64,000 nucleotides of DNA from Oxyruncus cristatus. Taxonomy: Eukaryota; Chordata; Aves; Passeriformes; Cotingidae. The position numbers and the translations under genes are program-made. Under the pieces are notes generated by a model that saw only the letters and a list, made by a program, of their open reading frames with translations, searched no databases and had not been told where the DNA came from. The stretch is taken from NCBI GenBank assembly GCA_013399855.1, contig VXAY01000169.1:171952-235951 (forward strand), in the 5' to 3' direction. Shown here piece by piece: positions 1-11,335 of this stretch; positions within the stretch are counted from its first letter, which is position 1, and each line of letters begins with the position of its first letter.

Positions 1-1904
1 CATGGGCCAGGGTTTCTCCTACCTGTGCCAAGCTGAACCCTGTGAGCACTCAGCACTTGCAGCTCCTCCAGGCTCCATGGCTCAGGTCCCTTGGTTGCAC
101 CCCAAAGCCCTGCAGCACCCTGTGAGGCCAAGACAGCTTTTGGGGAATTCTTTGGTGGCATTCCTGTCAAGGAGGGTGTTCCACTGCTCTGCTGCTGTGT
201 GTGCACCTTGCTGCAGCCTGGGATGGAGTAAGGAATTGTGTCCCTGTCCCGAGTGCTGAGTGCTGCTCTGGGCCATGCAGGAAAGCCGGGGAACGTGCCA
301 GGCTGACACCTGTGCTGGAGGAGCAGGTGAGCTGGAGGGAGGTGAATTACACAGAACAAATGCAGATCGGAATCTGCACTATGTACTTGCTGCTGTGGAA
401 ATGCCAGGGAAGTTTTGACTGTAGTCATTTTGCTGGGAGTATTTCTTGTCTCCATCCCATGGAGCCAGATACAGCTGCCACTCTGACTCAAGCTGCATCA
501 GGCTCAGAGGAAGAGAAAAATAATACAGTAAGTAGCACAGACTTCTCCCATGCAGTGTGGTGGCTCAGGTGTGAGATCCTGATGCACGGCTCTCATTTAA
601 GTTATCTTGCTTTTCTGTTTCCAAGGTGCACGACGATGGAAAACCCAAGTCTTGACCGTTTTAAGGCACTAGCCAGGGTAACTTTGGAGACAAGTAGTTG
701 GATGAGATGAACTTTTTTTGCTGATGGCTTTCTCTTTTTTGCTTAAATATGTATTTATGAGAAGTTATTTAAAGGTTTTGGGTATGGAGAAAAGCCAGAG
801 TGAGATGTGAGGAAACTGGGGGGATGATAGATGTGCTATGCAACACAGCCACGTGCCTTGCCAAACAGCTATTGCTGTGTGTGCTGGGTGTCTAGGCATG
901 CAAAACCAGCCAGGCAGAGTTCCCATTTTGCTCTGGATAAAACTGGGATGCCCTGCATTTAACCCATGCCTGGGATCTTCTGTTAACTCTTCTGTTAACT
1001 TTTAAGTTATGGTATTATATATTTTTTTTTTTAAAGCCTTACTGAAACTTGTACTATTCCTGCTGTTTTGTAGTGTCTCTGGGATTTCTCTCTGCCTTTC
1101 CTTCTCTGAGATTCAGGAGTCCCTCACCCTACATATAAATATCTGTGTACCATTTGGTCCCAGCTAATCACTGATGGTAACTTTATTTGCATCTCTATGG
1201 CAAGTTCTGGCTCTTGAGTTTGAAGTGGGTCACTGGAAGGGCCCATGAATGTGCCATCTTGTAAATCTGTTGTAGCCTGTTTTGTGTAGATTGGAACAAA
1301 GCTTGGGCTTGGAGATGAAAAATAAAACAACCCTGTCCTGTCTTCAGGGAGGTAGCAAAAGATTGACCCACTAAGCCAACCCCCATCAGGGAACTACTGC
1401 TCTTTCTGTTAGATGATAATTTTCATGCCACTGTCCAAAAATGCAAAAGGAGAAATGGGTCGTGTTGTGATCATGGGAGAGTTTTAAGATCGAAATAGAA
1501 GGTGAACTCAAAACCATACAAAGAAAATGTTTTTGTCTAATTGTTTTGCATTTCCATAATGCTTAGTAGGATAAAACAGTCTTCTCTTTCTCCTTTATTT
1601 TTCAATCATGATTAGACTTTAATGTTGTTAAAGCTTATAAGTGAGTTTGAGGCACTGTCTTGTTGAAGAGAAGATGGAGCTGAAATTTTCAGTGAGGCAT
1701 TGGACAGGGTTTTTAATGTGTCTGTCATTATATGTTAACCTCTGAACTGGGACACGACGTCTGTTTTATGGCTGACAACAATTTAAAAGTATACATCTTG
1801 ACGTGGTGGATAAAGGAAGAAGGGGGAGTGGAGAAGAAAAGAAGAATTAATGATGTTAGCAAATATTAGTCCCTGTATTTCCATTTTGCTCCGAAAGCGG
1901 TTGT

Positions 1905-2320
1905 CAGGCTTTGAGGCTGCCTGGAGCAGCATTGCCAGTGACAGGCAGCCGGGACGAGATTGTCCCTCGAATCGAGCCCGGCTTTTATTGACACACACAG
2001 TGCTCCGAGGCAGGGACGGGGCCGCTCTGCTGTCTGTTCCGGGACGAGCGCGGCTTTTCTCCTGGCATTCCTGGTGACATTTGAGAAGGATAGCTGTGGG
2101 CTTAGTGGAGTTCCCTGCGCTGGTCCGTGAGCGCATCGGGAGTCAGGGGAGTTGAAAGTGTCTCTGGAGGAGTACGGATGCTGCATACAGAGTCACGGAT
2201 CTGTCCCTGATTTATGCCGGCTCTGGTCAGCCAGACCCGCCCACCGAAGTTAACTGTCAGGAATAACAGTGACTTGGACATGAGCCTTAATTGTACACGA
2301 GCCACAAAGAATCAGCAGGC
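1905..2320. promoter_or_regulatory. CpG-containing unique block, possible conserved non-coding element
   Basis: The segment has clearly more CpG than its AT-rich surroundings, mostly between 1945 and 2060 and again at 2125-2250. It contains an imperfect internal repetition: a CGGGACGAG core followed by a GGCTTTT core occurs near 1951-1986 and again near 2040-2059. There is no splice-flanked ORF of recognisable product. A regulatory element is one reading, and a decayed repeat is another. I cannot distinguish them without alignment. Confidence 0.2.
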
Positions 2321-3699
2321 AGGAATTAGGGGAAAGCATGAGAAATTCCACGTACCATTCCATATACCTGTTTAAGGCATCTCACACTTTTTATCATCTC
2401 TTCCGGAATCTTTTATGTGCCCTGGCCTGTGCTTTGGCACGGAAGTGCAGTCCTGCAAGGTTTCTTCGTGTGCTGTCACAAATTCCTCTTTGTTCCCACA
2501 GTTTTTAACTGGCAGTTTAAGAGCAACCCCCTTACGCTTGTGGAGCCCGCAGCAATTGTGCCTTTGCTACAGGATCTCTCTTGCGTGGTCTAACTGTGCT
2601 GTCACCTCTGTCGGATTCGGCTTGGAAATTATGGGAGCCCGGGATCATGTTATTCCTTAACTGTCATAAGTTACATGTGTATCTGCAGTGCTTCTGGAGA
2701 GCACTGCCAGCAGTGAAAGAAATGGAGCTGGCTTAATTGAGAGCCACATAGTTAATTATCAGTGCCTTTTTAACGGAGGAGAGAGGAAATTTGCAGTGTC
2801 AGTTTTTAATTTCATTGTGGTGGGCAGGGTAATGTGACTTTAAACTCACCAGTCATTGTCTGTTATAGGTAGCATTGGGTTTATCCTCCCAGCCCCAGAA
2901 GCCCTTTTTTTGCTGTAGAAATGTCAAGAGATTTAAGAAGGAAAAGGGCATCTCTGCATTGCTGATCCCTTCAGCCAGGATGGGCAACAATTTAAAAACA
3001 TGGGTTGCTGTCAGCACAGTGGCTGTGACGTGGTTTGGAAGGAGCAACTGCTGCTGTCCCACCTTTTGTGTCCCTGCGTTTGGTTCATCGTGCTTGGGTG
3101 TGGCTGGGTGGCACAGATTTTGGAATGAGCTCATGGGTAGGTGGGTTGTCAAGGGCAGCTTGAAAGAAACAAGTTTGTATCCTCATGGCAGCAGAATTAA
3201 CATTTTTGGGAAGAAGCATTCCTCATAGCCTGGGCAGATTCCGCTGGGGAACTGCAGTGGGGATGAGTGGTGGAGCCATGATGCTTCATCCCTGGCTTTG
3301 CAGAGCAGGGGCACAGGTTAAATCCTGGGAAAACAGCTGAATCTTTTCCTGGACATCCTTCCTGAACTTGTTCTATGCATAAAGGACCCTGATGGAATAA
3401 GCTTGGTTCAACATTCATAAACTGAATATCGAGTTCCCTATTTCTGTGTGAAAGAGATGAGATAAAAGCTACTGGACAAGGTAACTTGTATATGGGTTAA
3501 AAGCCGGAGAAGTTTTTGCCTGAGCATTTTTGGGGAAGTCTTTATCGCTAAGTTTCCCGATGACCTTATGTGTACTCAGTCAACGTGATTAATCTTTGGT
3601 AGAAATGCATTCGTTGTGCAAAGAAGGTGAACTTAATCCCAGAAACCTTCTCCCCGCCCCCCCCAACAATTTCTGTCTCTAGAAAGGTGAAATGTATTT

Positions 3700-3800
3700 T
3701 TTCAAATGTTTTTTTTCGGACTTGGGGAAAAAAAAAACAACAACCAAAAACCGGAGTAGGAAGACGTAAACGAATACAGATGAAAATTTTTTTTTGCAGT
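3700..3800. repeat. Low-complexity poly-T / poly-A segment
   Basis: Runs of T near 3708-3717, A near 3727-3738 and T near 3786-3796 are separated by AC-rich sequence. This is simple low-complexity intronic DNA with no coding potential. Confidence 0.6.
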
Positions 3801-4204
3801 TTCTGATGCTGGTTGAATGCCCACCATCCCTCAGAATCAAACAGGATAGTTGTGAGCAGAGCATTACTGTATAGGAATAACTCTTGCATGCACTTGCAGA
3901 TGATCTGAAATTAATTTTCATTATAAGTGGTGTGGAAATAATTGATGGACAGTAAGGTTCTCTGCTAAATAATTTTTTAAGAGGGGCACTGCACTGTAAG
4001 AGACTCTGAAGCCCTTTCTCTTCAGGAACTTCGTGTCACCTTCTACTCTAAATTAGAAAAAGCCTAAATGCAATAGAATAGTTTTCAAAGCCAATTTCCG
4101 TTCCATTTTTCCTTTTAAACAAGTATGTCTGTGATATCTGCAAACCCAAAGCAGTAAACAAATTTAAAACAAAAGCAACCTAGGCAGCAGGAAGAAAGAT
4201 ATAT

Positions 4205-4266
4205 AAGTGTAGGGTTTTTTTTGAAAAAAAAAAATCCAAAACAAACAAACAAAAAAAACCCCCACC
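4205..4266. repeat. Low-complexity T-run, A-run and (CAAA)-like tract
   Basis: A T8 run is followed by an A11 run and then AAAC/CAAA-type units ending in a C-rich stretch. It lies just upstream of the CR1 copy that starts near 4317. It has no coding value. Confidence 0.6.
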
Positions 4267-4316
4267 ATATTTCCAGGTAGAATTCTGATGAGGCAATAAC
4301 ATTTTTTGGTGTAATC

Positions 4317-4750
4317 AAGTTGATTAGAGGGATGGAGCATCTCTCCTGTAAGGAGAGAATTGGGATTGTTCAGCCTGGACAAGAGAAGGCTTCGAGGTCA
4401 CCTCATTGCAGCCTTCCAATACCTGAAGGGAGCCTCCAAGAGAGATGGAGAGAGACTGTTTACAAGAGCATGGGGTGACAGGACAAGGAGGAATGGCTTA
4501 AACTGACATGTTTAGATTAGGTGTTAGATATTAGGAAGAAATTCTTCCCTGTGAGGGTGGGGAGGCCCTGGCACAGGTTGCCCAGAGAAGCTGTGGCTGC
4601 CCCATCCTTAAAGTGTTCAAGGTCAGGTTCGATGGGACTTGAAGCAACATGGTCTTGTGGAAGGTGTCTCTGCCCATGCCAGGGGGTTGGAATGTGGTCA
4701 GCTTTAATGTCCCTTGCAACCCAGACCATTCCAAGATTCTCTGATTCGAT
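4317..4750 (+). mobile_element. CR1 LINE 3' fragment (sense)
   Basis: This is a 5'-truncated chicken-repeat-1 non-LTR retrotransposon. Diagnostic segments in order are the AGGGATGGAGCATCTCTCCT start-type motif, TTGTTCAGCCTGGACAAGAG, GTGACAGGACAAGGAGGAAT, GAAATTCTTCCCTGTGAGGG, CACAGGTTGCCCAGAGAAGC, and a decayed terminal ATTC-type octamer repeat near 4730-4750. It shares the same order of motifs with the copy at 22.05-22.56 kb. It has no intact reverse transcriptase, so it is a dead 3' remnant. The CR1 family is abundant in birds and also present in reptiles. Confidence 0.93.
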
Positions 4751-5594
4751 GTATTGCAGCTACAGAGAGACTGCAGCTTTGCTCCTGATTTTATTCACCA
4801 TGGCTGTGACAGTCTCTCACCACAGAATGCCACAGAACTCTATGCTGACAACAGCAAGTTGCAGTTAATGGGCTGATTTTATAAGGAATTACTGCTGCAA
4901 GTTGCAAACCAGTTTGGACTGCTTACCTGAGAACCAAAATACCTGATATTGTAGAAGGGTTGGGGTTTCTGGTGCCCTGCACCCCCTAATTGGGTCAGGC
5001 TTTCAGACAGCAGGCACTGACAGTCTGGCATCAGTGCAAAGCCAGGCAATGGAAGATCCCAAGCTGCAGGATGGTTTTTTGTAAAAGGTAGGCCTGGGCC
5101 TCCATATCGATCAATCATTATTCTAATTGTTCATTTCTATTATGGTGGGAATCATTCAGAATCCTAGAGTTCCTGGGAGTAAATCATTTGGAAATGCTAC
5201 CCATTATAAAATTTAATTTTAAATCTATATTAAATAGATTTATAAAGGCTAGCTTTGCAATCTAGTAACAGAACATTATGCTGCCTCACAGAGGCTCGGC
5301 TTTGGGGTCCTAAGGGGCCGGGAATGCTGTGGAGGAAACGCTGTGGCTTGTGGTGAGTGGGATGGTGAGGCTGCCAAGCCTCTGGGCCACCTTCACAGGA
5401 GCATCGATCCCGTTTGCTGAGAGATCCATCCAGCTGTTCCAGAGGGAGTGGAGTCATGGGGTACTGTCTGCTGTGAAATGAGGCTTCCAGAGGGCTGATC
5501 CCATCTCTGGGGCAGGGGAAGGGGTGGGAAGTGGCAGAAAGCTGGGAATGGGGTGGGAGCCAGGATGCTGGACCAATCTTTCTTTTTCTTTCAG

Positions 5595-5677
5595 ACAACA
5601 GAGAAGAGGGCAAAGGAAAGCAAAACTGTGTTTGGAGGCCCAGTCGTCAGCTCATTATATCAAGAAGAAACAATCAG
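5595..5677 (+). CDS. ACBD6: ACBD6 coding exon: linker after the acyl-CoA-binding domain
   Basis: This 83-nt internal exon is preceded by a strong polypyrimidine tract and CAG (to 5594) and followed by the donor GTGATT at 5678. It reads in frame from its first base and gives 27 full codons plus two bases (AG). The peptide contains the hallmark FGGPVVSSLYQEETI, which matches FGGPVISSLYHEETI in the human protein as I recall it, preceded by a lysine-rich stretch (TTEKRAKESK). In ACBD6 this segment is the flexible linker between the N-terminal acyl-CoA-binding domain and the ankyrin repeats. ACBD6 binds long-chain acyl-CoAs and is reported to support N-myristoyltransferase activity. The split codon AG|G (Arg) is completed by the exon at 15298. 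The upstream exons are outside the window, so the protein is partial here. Confidence 0.95.
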
Positions 5678-8554
5678 GTGATTATCTATTCTGGAATTCA
5701 GTTGAAAACAGTATTTTTCTAATGTCATTTTGCTAAGCTTCTTTTTTTAATATTGCACAAGTGTGGTGGCGACTACAACAGGATAATAAATGACAGGAAA
5801 GAACTTTTCAGGTCCATAATCATTTAAATCAATATCTGCCTGTATCACTGCCAGGTAGTAACCTTTCCCTAGCACAAGATGTGGGGGAAGGGCAAGGCTT
5901 CCCATTTTTCAGTTATATGGCTAAAAAAAAGGTAATATTGGGTATTTTTAATAGAAAACTATTCGGACACTACCTTTTCCAAATAGTTATTTCTTTACCA
6001 ATACATTCATTAGGGATTGTTCAGTGAAGGTTTTAGTGCTGGACGATGTTTGCCTTCAGGGAGAGTTTGTACCTTATATCAAATTAATTTTTTTTTTTCT
6101 GGCCCCTGCAGCTAGCAAAGCAGAAATGCATTTACTGAACTAGAGTGGCTGCTGTTTAAAACTGTCAAGGTGCAAGTAGTAAGTGACATAAGCTACTGAA
6201 TAAGGACAGCTGGATGTTTTGGGGTTGGTTTGGTTTTTTACTGTTCCAGTCAGAGAAGAATGAATTTTTGAGCAGTGTTTACTGTCATGTTGCAGTCACC
6301 CATTTACGTGTACGTGACCCCATTTTTTATTGAATGTCTTGCATCATTTCGGTCCCAGGAAATTAAAATTTAAACACTGATTTCTCTACACACAGCCTCC
6401 CAAGCTTGATGAGAATTTTCCCAAAGGGTTAAAACTCAACACAGCATTTTTTTGACTTGTTGTCACAAACTAGTCTTGAGCAGGTGGTTAAAACCCTTTG
6501 CAAGGAGCTCAGGTAGGAATGGATACAGCTGTTGCAAGCAAATAGGGTGGCAGTTTTGTGCTTGGCAGCAACACAGGCATTTCCCTCGGGATTGCAATCC
6601 ACTTTATAGCGAAGTGGAGCAGTTGGCCAGGATTAGCCTTCTTCCCTCGCATGGGCAGCCAACACGTCTTTAACTTGCCCCTGGACCTTGACCAGAGGTG
6701 GTCAAATGTGACCTTGGTTTAGCATAGTGTTTGGGGAATGGCACTTCTGGCAGCCACCAGCTCCTTTTTCTTTCATGCTCTGTCAATGCAGGTCTCAGCC
6801 ACCTCCTTGATCTCATAGTTTGACCTTGTAGTTTAAATCCTGTTCAAGCTCTGCTTTTAGCAGTGGAACGTATCCCTACAGCACTGTCAGTCTTGGCTAT
6901 CCCAGGTACTACCTGTGTCCTTTCCTGGGTATGAAGTACAGCACTCTATTTGGCTTGACCAGCCTAAATGTTGCCAAATGTTTGGTTTTATTTCCGTGAG
7001 AACATGGCTCGTGCAGGACTTTGAGATAAGTACAGTTCCAAATACTCATTTTTTTCCAAAGATGCCATGAGGAATATGTGTGCTGTGTGTTTAGCATAGC
7101 ACAGCTGTGGTCCATGCAAATGAGGCTTGGAGACAGATGTTGTCTCTGACACATCAATGAAGTGTCCTGAGTGGAAACTCGTGTGGTCCATTGGCACAGC
7201 TTGGCTTGCAGGCATCCGTGTCTTCCTTGCAAGATGGGAATGAGCAAGTGTCAGCACCATTTCACCCACACAGAGTTGTACAGCTTCAGATTTCTCAGTA
7301 CTTCTGTCTACAGTTCATTCTCTTGCTGGAACAGGAAGTAAACATGTGAGTATAGGCACATCTCTAATGTGATAATTATAACAATAAAAACATAGCCCTA
7401 CACAAAATTGCCCTGATACCAAACCTGCAGGCAGAGGAACCAAAGAGGAGCGGCTCTAGACATTCAGCTTGGTGTCAAAATTTGTCTACAGCGTGAATGG
7501 GTTTGATAGTTGTACCACTCACCTGAGAAGGGTGACTTCTGTGAGGCTGTCAGGGATTACTTACAAGAGCATAAGGTTAGCATTCAGTAATGCTTCATAA
7601 AATAGAATGTAGTCTTAAAAAATAAGGCATTTGCTGTAGAGGAAAAACATGCAAATGTCTAAAGAGAAATAAAACTGAGTAGCTTGAGCCAGCATAAACT
7701 TTAACACTTTGATTATTACAGGTAAGTCCCGTGCTGTAAGTCCAGTGTGTGCATTTGTGCTGCCTCAAAACCAACTACCTGAGAAAAGAGACTTTGATGC
7801 AGATTGTTTATTGACTTGGTTTTCTGTGGTGGGTTGCCTGAAGTTTTACAACAAGCTTGCAAAAACTGGGATATAAATCAAGCCACTTTATTCTGTTTTC
7901 TGGGGCTGTTGATAGGACAAATATTTCCTTGTTACAGGATCATGTTAAGGAAGCCCAGAATAAGCAAAAAAAGCCCCTTTTTTGTGTACTAAAAAGTAAA
8001 ACTGGAGTCCTCATCAGCCCTGAGCTCTGACAGAGTGCTGAAAGCAATTTCTCAGCAGGCATTACTCTGCCAAACACAGCCTTCCATATGCCCTTTAGGA
8101 TTCTGCTGATGCAAAGGCAGGAAAAGGCTGCTGATTTATCTGGAGCATCGTCACAACCTCACCTTGCACCAGGAGATAGACAAGGATGCAAGTGCAGAGT
8201 TTTGCCGGTTCACCTAAGTAGGACCACTTGTTTTTTTCTTTACCAGAGGTATGTGAACAGTTCATCAGACAGTTGACATCCTCCAAGCTGCTGCTGCGTA
8301 ATAAATAGGATTTTGTTTAAATAGAATAAACCACCAGTTTGCCACCAGCAGTAGCTACCAACAAAGCAGCAGTGCTGTTGCTTTCAAACTGTGTGTCTAA
8401 AATTATGCATAAACAATGCTTACCTTCTTCTTATGGAATGGAATGCTTGGGTTTTAGGATGCAGAGCCATAAATGCTGGACAAAGTGGAGTTCCCATACC
8501 CTGCCCCGAAGTGGATCAGCAGTAGGAGGAACTCGGTGCCAGGGCTGATTTTTG

Positions 8555-8990
8555 CCTTATCGCTAATTATCCCAAATGTTTCTAATTGAGAACAAGATAG
8601 AAAAATGGCCAGTCTGACTCACAGAAGTACATTGCACTGATTCCAAATAAATTCAAGAGCATCCATAGAAACAGGTTATACCGATCTAATTAAATCAATT
8701 TAGAAAGAGATTCGGTTAAATCAGTGCAATTTGTGTGTTCATAGATCAATCCTCAAATCAGGAGAAGGTCTCTTGAGCTAATGAGGCGTAGCAGTTATTT
8801 ACTTTGGGGTGCTGGGCACTGGTCATCAATTAGGAGTCATTAATAAACCCTGGCAATAAAGAGCTCAAATACCCCCAGTGAGTAATGGGGAGCAGTTGCA
8901 GGATGTATTAGCATAGTGCTCTGCCTCTGGGCTTCTCTGCAAATCACTTATCTCCCCTCGGGCATTACATGAAAACCCTGTGTGCTGGTG
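8555..8990. promoter_or_regulatory. Candidate conserved non-coding element, homeodomain-motif rich
   Basis: A unique, repeat-free block is dense in TAAT/ATTA cores: CTAATTATC near 8563, CTAATTGAG near 8582, CTAATTAAATC near 8686, AGCTAATGAG near 8776, CAATTAGGAG near 8827 and CATTAATAAAC near 8838. Such clustering is typical of developmental enhancers, but AT-rich intron can produce it by chance. No coding frame is seen. The assignment is inference, and cross-species conservation would decide it. Confidence 0.28.
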
Positions 8991-9721
8991 ACTGATGATG
9001 GGACTTGGAGGTTCCCCCTGGAAGGAAAGATTTAGAAATTATCTGTGCTTTCAGGCTGCATATAGTGGTGGTTTGTTTCTTTCTTTTTTTACTGCTACAT
9101 AAAGCCTTATGTCTCTTTTCTGGTGCTGTATTACCAGAACAAAGCCATAGTAGTGGAGCTCTTTCATGATCAAATCGCTATAATTAGGGTTTCACGAACC
9201 TGGGAAATGAGCAGTGAGCTGAGGTTGACTGATGTGTTACCAGTATAAATCTCATCCAAGACACAAACTGAGAGAGATGCCAAAAATACCGTAGCCCTGG
9301 AAATTCAGCTTTAAAGTTATTTTTCAGTATTTTTTTTAAGCCAGGGGAAGGAGGAAGCGGTTTATAAGTGTTTTCAGCAAACGAAAGCATTGACTTGGCA
9401 GGTGAAGAATGAGAAATAATTTTGCCAAATGTCCGTGTCCCTTTGCACTGCCACTGGAGGAGCCCTCCTGCATTCTGCCATGGAAGCCCATGCAGCCTTG
9501 GCATGCTGGCATGGGAATGGCATCCACCAGTCGGCAGAGAGGCCTTCCTGAGCTATGCTTTACTCTTCTGCCATCCAGAGGGATGCTGAAGAAGCCCTTT
9601 TCTGGTAGAAGTTCCACTCTTCCCCCTAATGCTTGGGAGCAACCCCAGTCACGAGTGGGGCTCCGTTTGGGATCGGGACGCGGGGCGGGCACCCCTCGGG
9701 TTTGGGACCTGCCTGATGCCG

Positions 9722-9890
9722 TGTAATCTATCAGAATTGTATTAATCCCACTAACGCAGCCGCCATCTGGCCCCGCTGCCGGGCCGGCTCGCGCGAGCCC
9801 CGGTGATGGATGGCCCTGGGAATTGATTAGTTGTTGTGCGAGACAAATGAACTGTTTTGGCAGAAAATACCAGAGGTCGCTGCATGTGGT
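9722..9890. promoter_or_regulatory. Candidate conserved non-coding element with mixed GC and TAAT sites
   Basis: The block joins an AT-type segment with TATTAATCC near 9740 to a short CpG-rich core (near 9758-9803, including GCTCGCGCGAGC, a 12-bp palindrome) and then GGAATTGATTAG near 9819. It has no recognisable repeat or coding exon. It resembles unique regulatory DNA but is unproven. Confidence 0.25.
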
Positions 9891-10999
9891 CAGGCACAAA
9901 GGCTGCTGAATTTTAAAGAGCTGCTTCCAACATCCATTGCAAGGATGGTGCTTCAGAGCAGCGACAGGTTTTGAGAGACGAGCCCAGCGCTCCGGAGCAC
10001 AGTTGGGGTTTTGTTGTCCACCTCCATGCCCGCTTTTGGGAATGCCAGCACTGGAAATAAGCACCAAGCTGCAGGGATGTGAGAGCCGGCGTCCTTGCCG
10101 TGTTGGGCTCGTGGTGGTATTGTGCGTGTGGGTGGCTGTGCCACAGATGTCTGTCGCTCGCGTAAATGCCGGGCTGTGCAATCCCTGTGGAAGAGCTTTC
10201 CCGGCTGCGCAGAGCCCAGGCAGCCTGGCGTGCTCAGCCTTGCACAAAACACCTGCGGGTACAGGCAGCTGGGGTTTGGGTTTTCTTCAGGTCAGTGTTA
10301 CTTAGAAATGGATGCTCTCCTGGTGATGTTCAGCGGACGAATCTCTCGGTGTCAAGATGATTGCCAAGTTTATTGCTTCCCCCCTTTTCGTTGTCCCCGG
10401 AGCAGTGACCCTGGGGGCTTTTGCTTTGTTGTGCAAAGGGGGCCTGGGCTCAGGCCTGCCTCCTCTTTGGGAGAGCTCATCCTTCAGTGGAGGCTCCTAT
10501 TCGGGGTTTTCACGGCCACCTCCTCTGCGGTGCTGCCGCTGATGTACCCAAGTGCGCGTGGTGGGTGGGCAGTCGGATGACACATGTCTCGCTATGTCCC
10601 GGCGGCTCTCGCAGGACAGCACACAAGTGTGCCAGCAAGTGGGCAACCCTTCCCTCGGGACGGCCTGCCGGCTCAAAATAAACTTGAGTTATGGATTTAT
10701 TCAGCTTGTAAAACCTCAGCTGGCATAAATAATTGAGAAAGCAAAGGTTTGTCTGTGGTGCGTACCTCAGGGACCCGCTCCTGCCTCCCTCCCTCCCACC
10801 ACCCTTTCTTATGAAAATGATCCCAGTTGCACTGATAGATAATAACAACACCAAGCAATTAAAAGCTATGGGTGGCTGGAGAGAGGAGAAAAGGTTCAGT
10901 TAATGAGCTTTTCCTCTTCCTGTGCCCAGGAGAGCCTCAGAAGTGACGAGGCGATTAAAGCGAAGAGATAATTATAGATTATGTGAAAATGGGTCCCTT

Positions 11000-11335
11000 G
11001 GGGGCCGAGGGCCTTGACATAAACAGAGAGTGTTGCGAGTGTCTCTGGGCTCCCCGCTCGCGTCCTGCCCCGCTCCGCTGCGCTCCCGCTCGCTCGGCAG
11101 CGCTGTGCCAACCAGACGGGCAAAGCCACCTGTTAGCGGCACCCGCAGCGAGTCCACTGGGATATGGCTTGGACCAGCCCCGGGAAAGGGGGCGAGGACG
11201 CCCCAAGTAGAACCTGATCTCAGCCCTCTGCCCTCAGCTTTGCGCTGGAGGTAACCTGCGATGGGGGGAGCAAGGGCGCGGGGCAAACCTGGAGGATGTT
11301 CTCTGCGCGGGGGTAAAATGTCTGAATTTCGAGTC
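11000..11335. promoter_or_regulatory. Small intronic CpG cluster
   Basis: Reading the sequence I count roughly two dozen CpG dinucleotides between about 11020 and 11335, including runs such as CCGCTCGCG and GCGCGGGG. The surrounding intron is CpG-poor. It lies mid-intron between ACBD6 exons and is followed at 11392|11393 by a strong donor. It could be an alternative or unrelated promoter, a CpG-rich enhancer or simply a GC-rich island. No TATA-like element or clear start codon context linked to ACBD6 reading is visible. Confidence 0.3.

Larger units (their letters stand above)
1..5594 (+). other. ACBD6: ACBD6 intron (5' part of window), no exon recognised
   Basis: This stretch precedes the first recognisable exon and is presumed to be the 3' part of an ACBD6 intron. 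I looked for the acyl-CoA-binding domain exons, expecting codons for motifs such as LDPGWNPQ or FFDFEGKQKW as known from the human protein. I found none on either strand. ORFs here are short and resemble no family I know. It holds one CR1 LINE fragment near 4.3-4.75 kb, a CpG-containing segment near 1.9-2.3 kb, and A/T-rich low-complexity runs near 3.7 kb and 4.2 kb. The rest is ordinary unique non-coding DNA. Confidence 0.7.

Noticed and set aside
201..710. 169-codon ORF, with an exon-like piece ending at a GTGAGC donor near 326
   Set aside because: The encoded residues do not match the acyl-CoA-binding domain or any other part of ACBD6 and no other family is recognised.
1..5594. Possible acyl-CoA-binding domain exons of ACBD6
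   Set aside because: I searched for codons of the characteristic motifs and found none. These exons are expected upstream of the window.
9336..10247. 303-codon ORF on the minus strand
   Set aside because: It has no recognisable domain, no splice context and a composition that follows local GC content. It overlaps a putative non-coding element, so it is a chance ORF.
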